NCBI GenBank assembly: GCA_023525715.1
Contig: CM042010.1
Location: 60,515,729-60,579,728, forward strand
Length of the DNA: 64,000 nt
Origin: Cichorium intybus
Lineage: Eukaryota > Streptophyta > Magnoliopsida > Asterales > Asteraceae
Direction of reading: 5' to 3'
Under the pieces are notes generated by a model. The model saw only the letters and a program-made list of their open reading frames with translations, was not told the origin of the DNA and ran no database searches. This document shows positions 24,375 to 35,910 of the stretch, piece after piece (the first letter of the stretch is position 1; each line of letters begins with the position of its first letter). The translations under genes and the position numbers were made by a program.

Positions 24375-24420
24375 TAGGGACCAATAAAGAGTTGTAATGG
24401 GTATCTCATAAATTATCAAT

Positions 24421-24456
24421 TTTGATGGAGCGTGTGTGGTTTACCGGCACATCAAA
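24421..24456 (+). ncRNA. Leader hairpin 2 of copia C
   Basis: TTTGATG (24421-24427) pairs with CATCAAA (24450-24456) around a 22-nt loop almost identical to that of hairpin 1, with a different stem sequence. Confidence 0.6.
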
Positions 24457-24807
24457 CTGAGATGATAAATGACATTGAGGTTACCAAGCATATTTGCAGG
24501 GTTATTCATATCTTGTTTGTGATCCTCGACATCCCAGTCACAAATGGAAGAGCATAATATGAGATTAAACATGTCATTGAATAGTTCAATGAATCTCAAA
24601 AGACCTAAGAATTTCACTTAATTTGATTATCTTCTGCGGTGGAATTGGTAAATCGTCATTTACCTACCTTTATAAAATTTACAATTAGATTACGACATCC
24701 CTCTTCTAAGTTGTGAATTATATAGTTGGGTCCTAGCCTTAATATTTAATTTTGGGTTAATATATTAAGGATTATATATCTAATTAAAAACTACCTTTCT
24801 TGTATAG

Positions 24808-25076
24808 ATGTCTACTCCTGCTGATGCTTTTGCTCCCCAATCCGCATCCCACAATAACTTCTCTTTGATCCTTTCGTTGTACTCGAAGGTGACATTGGAT
24901 GGCACCAATTACAACGACTAGATGCGAAACATTAAGATGGCTCTTAGATTCAAGGATAAAAATTATGTTCTCGAAAAAGAACTCATCGAAATTGATCAAG
25001 AAACAGCTACTCTTGAGGAATATGCCTCATATAAAAAACACTATGACGATGCGACCAAAGAGGCCTGCATCATGGT
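24808..25076 (+). pseudogene. gag N-terminal fragment of copia C
   Basis: The ATG at 24808 opens MSTPADAFAPQ and then a copia gag start (KVTLDGTNYND, IKMALRF). An in-frame TAG replaces the Trp codon after NYND (about 24919). The frame is cut at 25076 by insertion of element A and resumes at 48488. The acceptor-like TTCTTGTATAG directly precedes the ATG. Confidence 0.8.
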
Positions 25077-25809
25077 TGAAAGGTTTTCTACAAATCTATG
25101 AATTAAAACCCTAAGTTCACATGCAACCTATAAAGGATCTATGTTTTCTATCTTTGACAACATATAAATAATTCCTAAAAGGCCAACTGAAAATTACTAA
25201 AGAATTAAATCAGAATAACTAACCTTTAGGTTTTCTTGGAAGCTAAGCAACAAAAGTATCTTGCCTCAAATGAAGTCACACCCAGAAGCAGGAGGGGAGG
25301 GTCACGAATATTCCAGAGAGAACAGGAGAGAATGGCATAGGCTAATGAGGTCCAGGGGTCCCTATTTATAGGCTACCAGATAACCCTTAGAGATAAACCT
25401 CACTTGACTTTCAAACTGAGATAAACTCTATCTCTAAGCTATTTTCCGGATTATTGATACGCGCGCCATGGCTCATATACATGCGCGTCGTGCGTGTCCA
25501 ATTCAACTATTGAGTTGGAACAAGTTTAGCCCATGTCCTCTTAATTAATCTAATTAATGCCATAAAAATTAATCCAATTAATTTCTGATTAATTATTAAT
25601 CAAATAATACTATTTCTAATTAATACATTATCTCCATAATATATTAACAAACTATTTCTATTGATTTATTAATCATATAATAAATCAATCTTTCTCTCTA
25701 ATGAACTTTCTACCAAACCTCCAGCTTTGAGGGCAACCCAAATGGACTTTGCTACCATTAATTTGGTAAATACCAATTATTAGTCATGGCTTAGACACTT
25801 AATCCAGCA
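25077..25809 (-). repeat. 3' LTR of copia A (733 bp)
   Basis: Starts TGAAAGG (a changed TGATAGG) and ends CCAGCA. Matches the 731-bp LTR at 47757-48487 with many scattered differences. The minus-strand TATA box is at 25361-25370. CpG motif pair at 25461-25493, partly decayed to CATG. Confidence 0.85.
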
Positions 25810-25820
25810 GTCTCCCACTT
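25810..25820 (-). promoter_or_regulatory. Polypurine tract of copia A
   Basis: Minus strand AAGTGGGAGAC directly before the 3' LTR, the usual copia tract and the same as in element B. Confidence 0.85.
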
Positions 25821-26670
25821 GGATAAGTTTATGACTACAATTACCAATTTAACCTCTAATTAATTAGCAAACTGTGGCTTCCTAGAAACTGCTGCCAAAC
25901 TCTGACTGAGTCAGTTCTGTCCATAGATAAGTGATCATATGATCCTCCGGCCAACAAGATATTTTTCAAACTCAAGACATGGATTAGGATCAATCTAGGT
26001 CCGATACTCTGTTTCTCGATTTCTGATTTGCATATGACTTTAAGACTACTAATTGAACACATCAATTTAGTCCTGGTTGGCCAACACTTTCAGTCAACTT
26101 CAAAATCATCGGGAGGCCTACAGATATCTATTTCCCATCAGGGTCAAGGGACAAATAAGCTTCGACTCATATGCTTATATCTTTTACCAGACAAATCATT
26201 CACAACAACACGTTTTATAACATCGAGTTACCGTTGCGTTTTCGTATTATCAATGAACAACCGCCTCGCAAATTATAACTCATATGTCTCTGCCTTAAGA
26301 TCATAAGATATTATCGTCTCAAAATTGCACGTGATATAATCCATAAAGCAATCTATTGAGCGTGGGTTTATCCAATACTCAAATATCTATTTCTAAGTAC
26401 CCATGAACGTTGTAGCAATCATATTGCTATGTCTAACTCCTTAGACAATCTACAAACCAATTCATGACAGTTTTCGTTCATACTTACTCCCTAAAAGTAT
26501 GAGCGACTGTGGACATTTGAATAATCAAATTACTCAGGAAGTAAACATGCAAAATGAAACACAATGATAAACAATTGACAAATAGCAGTAAACAATACTC
26601 ATTAATAAATCTCTATTATTAAATCACCAAAGTCAATTACATTTACATTGTTACAAGTTTCAAATTCTAT
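25821..26670 (-). other. 3' non-coding region of copia A
   Basis: Lies between the RNase H stop and the polypurine tract. No coding sequence; longer than usual for copia 3' UTRs at about 850 bp. Confidence 0.5.
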
Positions 26671-27455
26671 CTAATTACAAAAACTAATATCATCTCTCAA
26701 TCCAATGCTCCTAGCATGTTGATTGTGCTTGATCCTACTCAGAGCCTTTGTCAAGGGATCTGCAGGATTATTTTCAGATGATACCCTCTTTACAAGAAGG
26801 TGACCTTCTTCTACTCTATGTCTGATATAGTGGTACTTTCTATCGATATGCCTGGACTTTCCATGGTCTCTCGGTTCCTTTGTCAAAGCAACCGCTCCTT
26901 CCTTATCGCAGAACAGTTCCATGGGCTCCTGAATACTCGGGACTACTCCAAGGTCATCGATAAAGTTCTTCAGCCAAGCCGCTTCCTTTGACGCTTCACT
27001 CGCTGCTATGTACTCTGATTTGCACGTAGAATCAACCACCATCTCTTGCTTGGAACTTTTCCAAGTAACCGCTCCTACATTCAAAAGGAATACCCAGCCC
27101 GACTGAGACCGACCGTTTTCTCTATCTATCTGAAAGCTGGCATCTGTATACCCATTAACACTCAAAGTATCACTGCCACCAAGGACTAACACCATGTTCT
27201 TTTTCCTTCGCAGATATTTGAGTATATTCTTGACAACTATCCAATGCGCCCTTCCAGGGTTTTCCTGGTACCGACTGACCATGCTCAAAGTAGAGGCCAC
27301 GTCAGGGCGAGTACACGTCATAGCGTACATGATCGACCCTACAGCCGAAGTGTAAGGTACCCGACTCATGTCAGCTATCTCTTCGTCTGTACTCGGACTT
27401 TGAGTCTTACTTAACTTTGCATTACTCTGGATAGGTAGCTCTCCCTTCTTGGAAT
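26671..27455 (-). pseudogene. RT C-terminal part and RNase H of copia A
   Basis: The frame continues A's polymerase after element G. It holds the connection segment (YTSAVGSIMYAMTCTRPD) and RNase H with YTDASF, then a CKSEYIA motif, LFCDKEGAVAL and RHIDRKYHYIRH, the usual copia RNase H series with its acidic residues. It ends at a normal stop at 26671. The upstream half lies at 35916-36831. Target duplication GGAAT (27451-27455) marks the border with G. Confidence 0.85.
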
Positions 27456-28562
27456 TGACACGCCTAAGTCGTCGTGCGGTCAAAAATAAGAGAAAACCTA
27501 ACACACACTAGTACAGTGGTAGTCAGGGTCGATCCACAGGAGCTTCGTGGTTAGACTAGATGAGAGATTACCAACTAATAGTGTCACAGCTATAGTCGAA
27601 GGATCTGGTTTCTATTTTCCTATCACTAGAAAACGAGACAATGCTCAAACATTCAAGCCAAGCTAAGCTATGTCCGAATAACCTAGTCACTTTCTGAAAT
27701 CAGAAGTACATCTCTGACTCAGAAGCAATAAAAGGCATCCACACTAACCAAACCAAGCAAAGCACAAACTACCACTAGTTAAGTCCTATGGAACAGTTAC
27801 TAGCCAAGGTTTAATGCTTACCAAACAACCTAATTAGCTACTGATTTCAGCTAAGAAAACAATCCTAACAAGGTCCAAAACAATATCCAAAAGCACAATC
27901 AATCAAACAAACCAAACACAAATACTCAAAACACCGAAAAGCTAAGATTAAAAGTAACCAAATGCTTTTCATTCACCACACTGAATTTCAATCACAAAAC
28001 AGTAACCAAAATGTTTCTAAAACAGAAACCTAAATGCTCAAAGTCAGTGGTTGTCACTCCCAAAGACTTTAGTAGCTACAAAACGACTTTCTACCAAAAT
28101 GAAATTGAAGTCAAAAACATGAAATACCAATTATGAGCTTGCTGAAATGGAATCCTCGAGTCAAAGAGCTTCAAGGTCGATGTTTACACCCGGTCTTTGC
28201 TAGGGTTTTCGGCTGGAAATGCATCTATTTATAGTTGCAAATTTCCCGCAACCGCGCCGCGCAGAAGTGAAATCCGCGGCGCGCGTACTTATCTTTCCCC
28301 GTTTCTTCGGAATTTAAATGTGTTCCACCGCCTTAAGCCCGCGTCGCGCAAATCTCAAATCCGCGGCGCGCATACGACTTCTCTTGATTTTCCATTCTTT
28401 CCATACTTTTTCCTTTTGTACACCTTTAGTCCCTGTTTTTACTCTTTTTCTCCAGACAAGTCCTGGCACGAAAAGTGAGAATACCCAGACATATGTGATA
28501 TAATTTTATCAAGAACAGGGCTCAACAATGCCTAAAATACTTCATATCACTAGGCGTTGTCA
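27456..28562 (-). repeat. 3' LTR of element G (1107 bp)
   Basis: TGACACGCC to GTTGTCA, with TGACA/TGTCA tips. The minus-strand TATA box lies at 28226-28233. Two CpG motif pairs: 28252-28284 and 28339-28371. Confidence 0.92.
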
Positions 28563-28576
28563 AACACCCCACACTT
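28563..28576 (-). promoter_or_regulatory. Polypurine tract of element G
   Basis: Minus strand ACAAGTGTGGGGTGTT ends at the LTR border, the same as element D. Confidence 0.75.
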
Positions 28577-29592
28577 GTGCCTTGCTTGTCCCCAAGCAAG
28601 AGAGTTTTTAACAAATTATAATAGAGAATCAAACAATTTCTGACTGTGTTTAGTTTCAAAGTTTATTGCTCTTTGAGTTAGAGTGGAATAGTTCGCAAAA
28701 ACATAATTGAATTGTTCTTTGAAATTCATGGCTTTCTAGAGAACCCTTGATTACAAACTTTCTGTCCATAATGAAGTGTACTTACTCATTCATATTCTAA
28801 AGGCCATTAAGGAATTGTCCATGACTTTCGATGTTGTCCGTGTAGCGAGCTTTCAGAAATATCATCCTAGACCAGACGATCTTAGGTGATAAGGTGCATA
28901 AAGCCCACCCATTTTAGACCTACCAGCTCGAACAATAAAGGCCACAGATTGACTTTTCCTTCCTAAATTCCAATCCTAAAACAACTCAATCTTCTAAACT
29001 CGTAAAACTCAACTTATTTGACTAACTAATAGCATAATCACAACTAAGCAGTATTTCTTGAAAAATACTAATGCTATCACAATTACAAACCATTCATTTC
29101 AAAATTGCAATTTATTAAAAATTTTGAAAAAGTTTGCTAAAAATTTGAAAAATCGATCTGCAAAAAATTTCAAAAATTCTCTTTCGACCGTCCACACCCC
29201 ACACTTAAAACCGTACAACGTCCCCATTGTACAAAAATTATTTCAAAACAAGGGAGAAAGAGTTACCCCTTTTTGGACGATGGACTGCTTGGTGCTCAAT
29301 ATCACAGGTATAATGCGTACAAATGGATCCTTGAGTTCGTATTCTGGAGTTGTAGCGCTACAGTGAACACGCCGGTGGTCGAGACAAGTGGAGGGGGTAC
29401 GGTGACCCCACACTTGTCTGAGACAACTCCCCCTCAGATTGATATATCATGCACAACTTAACAAATAAATTAAAACACACATGACAGAAATAAAACATGA
29501 ACAAAATCTACAAATAGAAGTGTCATAAGTTTGTACATATATCCCAAAAAGAATAAAAAGAAAAAGAAAAAAAGAAAAGAGAAAAAGGTACA
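28577..29592 (-). other. 3' non-coding region of element G
   Basis: No coding sequence. It contains the same landmarks as the 3' region of D (17457-18450), such as the CACCCCACAC word near 29200 and the CCACACTTGT word near 29410, both in reverse orientation. Confidence 0.6.
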
Positions 29593-30795
29593 TCAATTAC
29601 TACCAGGCGGCCTAGAGGGTCTGGCCTCATGATCGTGGGACCTGGCTGGGAATGGTCGAGGGTGTCTGCCCTGGGCCGATGCGGTCTGAATAAGTACCTC
29701 CCCGATCCACTCGAGCTGGTCCAAGACTATCGTGAGCTGACCCTCAATCCGCGTGACTCTGGCATCCAATCGGCGGAGGGCTGATGGATCGACCTGCTCC
29801 GTCTGCGGCTGTGCCGGCTCTGGTCTCCGGCGTCTCCTGCCGGGCTGGGCGAATGCAGGCTGGGGTGCCTCAGGAGGCTCGATCGGGGCCCGGATGTACT
29901 GCCCCGGGCGCTGCAGCTCAATGAACCGCATCCTCTCCAACGTGCATCCTGTAGTGCGCGATGGAGGCAGAGCAGTCAAAGAAGCTTCCACGGGGGCAGT
30001 AAGGATGCCATAGGAACGGGCCAGGCGGGTGATAAAATACCCCCTCGCTAGTGGACTGCTGGTGGAGGCGCCGGTAGAGTGGGTGGAGAGGGCGATCGCA
30101 AGGGCGTAGGGAAGATGGAGGAATCGGGATGGGTCGAGGAGGATCCACAAATATGTCATGTCGTCGCCCGACACCTTCTCGCCCCCCTCCCGATGCATGA
30201 TGGAAGTGGAGACGATCCGGTGCATAAGGCGGTGAAGTGGGTCGCGGAGGTGGCTCTCCCTCGAAGTCCCTGCCTCGTACATCACATTGGACAGCAGTGT
30301 CCAAACCTCCATGTTGGGAGGGCGCTCCGGCTCCCCCTGAATGCAGGACCCGAAGAACCGGGTGAAATATCGGTGCTGGAGGTCCGCGGCAGTGTAGATG
30401 CCTGTGCGCCTCCCGAAGTCTCGGAGGTTGCACTCCCGGTGCACACCTCCCAAGCGAAAACGTACCAGCCTGGAGCGTGGGTCCCCCGCCCGAGGTGCAA
30501 ACTGGACGGTGGATATGAACTCCAGTAGCAGCTCCGTGTAGACCACGTCCTCGTCCGTGGCCATAATCCTATCCCACCCTCGGCAGGTGAACGATGCCTC
30601 CTCGTGGGTCCAGGTGCGATGCAAAAAAGGCTCGATCGCACCCCAAAGCCCTGCATCCCTCAAGATGTCACGGTCTATAACCGTCGCCTCGAGAACCCGG
30701 CGACTGGTCAATGCATCCCGTCGTGAAATGTACTCCACTGAACTGTCACGCTCTGCTGGGAACTGGAGGAAGGGGTGGTCCAATCTGAACATCAT
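29593..30795 (-). CDS. Athila ORF1 (env-position protein) of element G, 400 residues
   Basis: The frame is intact from the ATG at 30795 (MMFRLDHPFLQFP) to 29593. It resembles the Arabidopsis Athila ORF1 family: an N-terminal globular region (EPFLHRTWTHEEASFTC, SRLVRFRLGGVHREC) and a central region (YLWILLDPSRFLHLPYALA). An Arg/Pro linker (GRRRRRPEPAQPQ) and a C-terminal helix (LRRLDARVTRIEGQL) follow. There is no signal peptide, so an envelope role is not supported. Codon use is GC-rich compared with the surroundings. The related copy in D is truncated. Sequence TTCTTTTGCAG lies directly before the ATG, so a spliced subgenomic message is plausible. The frame is open 16 codons further upstream without an ATG. 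Confidence 0.8.
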   Translation of the reverse strand: MMFRLDHPFLQFPAERDSSVEYISRRDALTSRRVLEATVIDRDILRDAGLWGAIEPFLHRTWTHEEASFTCRGWDRIMATDEDVVYTELLLEFISTVQFAPRAGDPRSRLVRFRLGGVHRECNLRDFGRRTGIYTAADLQHRYFTRFFGSCIQGEPERPPNMEVWTLLSNVMYEAGTSRESHLRDPLHRLMHRIVSTSIMHREGGEKVSGDDMTYLWILLDPSRFLHLPYALAIALSTHSTGASTSSPLARGYFITRLARSYGILTAPVEASLTALPPSRTTGCTLERMRFIELQRPGQYIRAPIEPPEAPQPAFAQPGRRRRRPEPAQPQTEQVDPSALRRLDARVTRIEGQLTIVLDQLEWIGEVLIQTASAQGRHPRPFPARSHDHEARPSRPPGSN

Positions 30796-31559
30796 CTGCA
30801 AAAGAAAATATAGCAACAAAACAAAAAAAAAAAATTTTTGCAAGATCAGTCCTTATCTTCCTTGTCACACCGCGGCGCGGCCCAAGAGCAAGGGCGCGGC
30901 GCGGCGTACGGCTGTTTCCAAACCCCGATCCCATTTCTCAATTTAACCTGCTAACACTCATTATAATCACACCACAAGGTAGCCTAAGTGCCGACTAGCT
31001 CATCTAGGGTCTTCATTTGGCAAAACAAACACCATATAAGCTAGCATTAGTGATTCTAAGTTTTTGAACTTTTTGAATAAAACCCTAAAATTAACTACCT
31101 AATAACTAGTTTAAACAGCTAATAAGTAGTTAAAATAGCGTACCTTGGCAGTAGAAACACAATAAGCAAGAAAAATTGCAAGAAATTTTTGATCACCAGA
31201 GCTCCGAGTCGTGTGATTTGAGTTGTGAGCCGCGGCTCACCGTATAAAGGGGGAAACCGTCGGATCGTTTCCCACGGCGCGCATTTACCTTATCCGCGGC
31301 GCGCGTGTCGCCAAATCAACCCCTGCGCATCGGGTTGAGTTCCGACCCCGCGTCGCGCAATACAAAATTCTGCGGCGCGGTCTTCAAAAATTTTCAAAAC
31401 TTCTCAGTTGACCCCACACTTATTTCAAACCACAAGTACCTGCAAAAGATTGATGTATATTTTTGTATTTTATTTTAAGAAATATATCCTAACTTATGAC
31501 ACGATGGGTTGTCTCCCAACAAGCGCTAAGTTTAACGTCTTCAGCCAGACGTACTGCTC
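30796..31559 (-). other. Non-coding gap of element G where pol would be expected
   Basis: No RT, RNase H or integrase sequence. It contains CpG-rich motif copies near 30868-30902 and two regular pairs at 31272-31304 and 31348-31380. In related full-length Athila elements pol would occupy this position. Confidence 0.75.
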
Positions 31560-34500
31560 CTAAACTGACCCTTCTTCTTCTTCTTCTTGACCTCTTAACG
31601 GCGTTTGCTGGTATTCTGGCATGAAATTATTAGCCATCATTGTCATAAGGGATGTGAGTTGGGTCATCCGATCACTCACACCACTGATCCATTGTTGTTG
31701 AGATTTCAAGAGCTCGAAGACATTTGCCTCTCGTTTTCTGGATTCTCTTTCATATTGCTGATGCCTTGCTTCCATCATTTCTAGCATGTCCAGCAGTTGT
31801 TCCTTGTCGATGGCGGACAGCGGGTGGTCCTTGGTTTCCTTTAATATTTCCTCTTTTCCTCCCTCTCCCGTACGTGTCCATATCTTTTCTTTGCTCTTGA
31901 TTCCTGGCTCCATTAATGTTTTCCTGTCTGCCGGTTTGCCATTTTCCTCTGAAGGTAGCGATATCGGGTTCCCAAACATATTCAATCTTCTTTTCCTGGT
32001 CCTAAAGAAAATATCCATATCTCCAGTCTTGCAATCGATCACAGACCCAGCAGTAGCTAAAAATGGACGCCCTAAAATGAGCGCAGGCGCATCGTCCGGA
32101 CTCTCATATTCCATGACTAGAAAATCTACGGGATAGAAAAAGTCCCCTACTTTGACTATGACGTTTGTTAACTTTCCCCTAGATACCTTAGTTGATTGGT
32201 CAGCCAGCTGCAGTACAACCTCTGCTGGCTCTATTTCTTCGTTTTTGTACTTGTCGTACAGGTATCCTGGCAAGATGTTAACACTTGCTCCCAAATCTAA
32301 TAGGGTGTTCCGAATAACCACGTCCCCTACAGTTGTAGTGATCAATGGTGATCCGGGATCCTTTTCCTTTTTGGGTAGTGTTCCCAATAATGCCTCGCTG
32401 GCTCTCACAGTCAATCTCACCGTTTTTGGTGTAGGTGCCTTGCTCTTCCCATTTTGTTCACACATCTTTTGCAGAATCCTGGTGTCTTCAGGGGCATCCT
32501 TAAGCTCGTCCCATAGGGGCTGATTCATTAAGGGTCCCGTTGATCTGGTTGCTTCCTGCTTCTTCTTTTCTTTCTTATTCTTCTTCTTCTGGTTAATCCC
32601 TGCTATTGTTAGTTGTTCTTCCTTTTGGACTTCTTTATCTATTTCTGGTTGAGTGCCATTCTCAACCGGAACTCCTCCTTCTTTGCCTTCCTTGCTTTCT
32701 AAGGCCTTTCCTTCTTCCCCTGGTCTCACTTCACTCCCAATTTCAAACAAATCCTCCAGAGTAACCTTTCGCCATCCTGACTCAACAGTGTTGACTTGTT
32801 CCTTCCCTGGACGCTGATTATGCGTAGGATTGACTTCAGTAGCACTTGGCAACTTGCCACTATCTCTCTTTTGCTGGTCTGTAGCCATTTGACCTATTTG
32901 TCTCTCCATATTTGCGATGGCCTTTGCGTTCGCTTGAGATTGTTGTTGTGTCGCTGTGACCATATCATACATCTTTGCTATCATCTCTTCTTGGGTCCCT
33001 CGAGCGTTATTGTTGGCATTATTGGGACTCCTGTTGTTGTTGTTTCCATTTCCATTGTTCGCAGGCTGATTGTTTCTAGGCTGGCTAGTCGACTGACCCT
33101 GATAATTGTTTTGCCTAAAGTTTTGTTGCTGTCCCTGGTTGTATGGCCTGTATGGTCGTCCATTGTTGTACTGGCCTTGACCCTGGCCATAAACTTGATT
33201 TGCCTCGTGAGTCTTAGGTCCTCCTTGACCTGCTTGTGATGCACTTGGCGGTCCATTCTGTAATGTTGACATAAGTCTGTCAAACTTTTTGTTTAGTTCA
33301 CTGATTTCCTTTTTCACTTCCTTTTTCCAATCAGCATCGACTCCTACTGCTGCCGCCGTACTTACAGTTTTCTTGGTGGAAAAGTTTGCTTTGGAGCCAT
33401 TGCTCAACTGTTCCAAAAATTGCCAGGCTTCTTCTGGGTCTTGCCACATAAATGTCCCACTGGATGAGGCATTTATCATGGCCTGGTGTGTCTCGCTGAC
33501 TCCTTCGAAAAACAGCTTGACCAACTGCCACCTGGGAATATCATGATGTGGACAGGATCGCAACAGCTCTTTTAGTCTGTCAAACGCTTCATGAAAAGCC
33601 TCTCCACGCTTTTGCTGGAAATCCTGGATAACTCTTCTGATTTCAGTTGTTTTGCTCGCTGGATAAAATTCCTGAAGGAACTTTGCCTTGAGCTGATCCC
33701 ACGTAGTGATACTGTTTGATGGCAACGATGTGAACCAATACTTGGCTTTATCCTTAAGAGTGAACGGAAACAGTCTAAGCCTAAAAATATTTCTATTTGT
33801 GTTTCTGGGGTTGTTAGCATTAGCGATCGCTAAGAATTCATATAAATGATTCTAGGGATCATCCTGCTTATACCCTTTGAATTCTGGTAATATTCCTAAT
33901 AACTGAGGTCTAATCTCTACCTGCGAATCTATGTTATCAGGAATATAGATCGGCGACGAGTCATCATATTCCCGCGGTTGGAAATGTGATGCAACCGATT
34001 GCCGTCTCGGTTGTGCAAAATGTAAAGGTTGAGCGGGGTTACCGTAAGGATGATCATTGTACTCCCGCTGACCTGGTGGTGGATATTGTGGTGTTCTTCT
34101 GAGAGGTCCCCGACCTTGGTTCCATTGAGGTTGCGGTGCTGGTGGCACCCATCCTTCATGTTCCTCGTCATACACTTCCTCCATCTCTGGGTATTGGTAT
34201 TGCGGTTGAGGCGGTTGTTGGAAATGTATAGGTGGTGTTGGTTGGTATGTGGGTTGAGGTTTAAATAGGACTGGTTGTGGTTGAGATGTTGGTGTCTGCT
34301 GTCTAGGAGCTGGGGTGCCATCTCGGGTCGGCTCTCCCCAAGACATAGCAGATGTAAAGGGATTGGTGGATTGTGGTTGAGAAGCGGGTGTAAATGATGG
34401 GATAGATGGTGGAGTGCATGATGGTATGGGTGCAGGGGCTGAAACTGCACCACCAGACACACTCGAACTTCCAAATTGAAATTCTGATAATGGGGGAATA

Positions 34501-34676
34501 GAAAACCTCCCCGTTGCCTCTCCTGACGGATCCTGGGCAACACTAACCGGACTACTACTAACTTGACTATAATTCATGATGCTTAAACGCCTACGGGCAC
34601 GGAGTTTGCGCGCAGTACGCTCAATTTCAGAATCAAACTGCAATAGGGATAGTTGCTTTCCCCTGCGGGTACGCAT
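31560..34676 (-). pseudogene. gag-protease of element G, one in-frame stop
   Basis: A single reading frame from the ATG at 34676 (MRTRRGKQLSL) to 31560, about 1,040 codons, broken only by a TAG at 33852-33854. The N-terminal 275 residues are basic then Pro/Gln-rich. After the TAG comes the Ty3/gypsy gag core (AKYWFTSLPSNSITTWDQL, FLQEFYPASKT, FFEGVSETHQAMI), then a Gly/Asn/Gln-rich stretch. The aspartic protease (LLDLGASVNILP, ALILGRPFLATAG) carries the D-L-G-A catalytic loop normal for Athila. No zinc knuckle is seen. The C terminus is charged and Gln-rich. With one nonsense codon it is nearly intact. Confidence 0.85.
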
Positions 34677-34783
34677 GCACTAGTGCAACACGCCCACAAA
34701 AATCAAAGATCAAACTTATCCAAAATGAAATTTCAAAAAAACAAGAAACAGTTCCTACTACTCACCTATTCTAAGCTCACAGC

Positions 34784-34801
34784 TCCCCGGCAACGGCGCC
34801 A
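34784..34801 (-). promoter_or_regulatory. tRNA-Asp primer binding site of element G
   Basis: Minus strand TGGCGCCGTTGCCGGGGA, exact for plant tRNA-Asp, five bases from the LTR. Confidence 0.9.
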
Positions 34802-34806
34802 AAATT

Positions 34807-35910
34807 TGACACGCCTAGGTCGTCGTGCGGTCAAAAATAAGAGAAAACCTAACACACACTAGTACAGTGGTAGTCAGGGTCGATCCATAGGAGCTTCGTG
34901 GTTAGACTAGATGAGAGATTACCAACTAATAGTGTCACAGCTATAGTCGGAGGATCTGGTTTCTATTTTCCTATCACTAGAAACCGAGACAATGCTCAAA
35001 CATTCAAGCCAAGCTAAGCTATGTCTGAATAACCTAGTCACTTTCTGAAATCAGAAGTACATCTCTGACTCAGAAGCAATCAAAGGCATCCACACTAACC
35101 AAACCAAGCAAAGCATAAACTACCACTAGTTAAGTCCTATGGAACAGTTACTAGCCAAGGTTTAATGCTTACCAAACAACCTAATTAGCTACTGATTTCA
35201 GCTAAGAAAACAATCCTAACAAGGTCCAAAACAATATCCAAAAGCACAATCAATCAAACAAACCAAACACAAATACTCAAAACTCCGAAAAGCTAAGATT
35301 AAAAGTAACCAAATGCTTTTCATTCACCACACTGAATTTCAATCACAAAACAGTAACCAAAATGTTTCTAAAACAGAAACCTAAATGCTCAAAGTCAGTG
35401 GTTGTCACTCCCAAAGACTTTAGCTACAAAACGACTTTCTACCAAAATGAAATTGAAGTCAAAAACATGAAATACCAATTATGAGCTTGCTGAAATGGAA
35501 TCCTCGAGTCAAAGAGCTTCAAGGTCGATGTTTACACCCGGTCTTTCCTAGGGTTTTCGGCTGGAAATGCATCTATTTATAGTTGCAAATTTCCCGCAAC
35601 CGCGCCGCGCAGAAGTGAAATCCGCGGCGCTCGTACTTATCTTTCCCCGTTTCTTCGGAATTTAAATGTGGTCCACCGCCTTAAGCCCGCGTCGCGCAAA
35701 TCTCAAATCCGCGGCGCGCGTACGACTTCTCTTGATTTTCCATTCTTTCCATACTTTTTCCTTTTGTACACCATTAGTCCCTGTTTTTACTCTTTTTCTC
35801 CAGACAAGTCCTGGCACGAAAAGTGAGAATACCCAGACATATTTGATATAATTTTATCAAGAACAGGGCTCAACAACGCCGAAAATACTTGATATCACTA
35901 GGCGTTGTCA
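34807..35910 (-). repeat. 5' LTR of element G (1104 bp)
   Basis: TGACACGCC to GTTGTCA. Differs from the 3' LTR by a TAG deletion near 35420 and scattered substitutions. Promoter TATA near 35576. CpG pairs at 35600-35632 (one base changed) and 35687-35719. Confidence 0.92.

Larger units (their letters stand above)
27456..35910 (-). mobile_element. Athila-like Ty3/gypsy element G, minus strand, lacking pol
   Basis: LTRs 27456-28562 and 34807-35910 are flanked by GGAAT on both sides (27451-27455 and 35911-35915), so both ends are certain. Internal order in sense direction: tRNA-Asp primer site, gag-protease, about 760 bp of non-coding sequence, ORF1, 3' region, polypurine tract. No reverse transcriptase, RNase H or integrase is present, so the element is non-autonomous. 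The LTRs differ by roughly a dozen substitutions and a 3-bp indel in 1.1 kb, indicating a fairly recent insertion. Confidence 0.93.

Noticed and set aside
29753..30528. Plus-strand and alternate-frame ORFs opposite ORF1 of G
   Set aside because: Shadow frames of a GC-rich coding region.
29593..30795. Retroviral envelope
   Set aside because: ORF1 is in the envelope position but has no signal peptide, glycoprotein-like Cys pattern or transmembrane anchor; called Athila ORF1 only.
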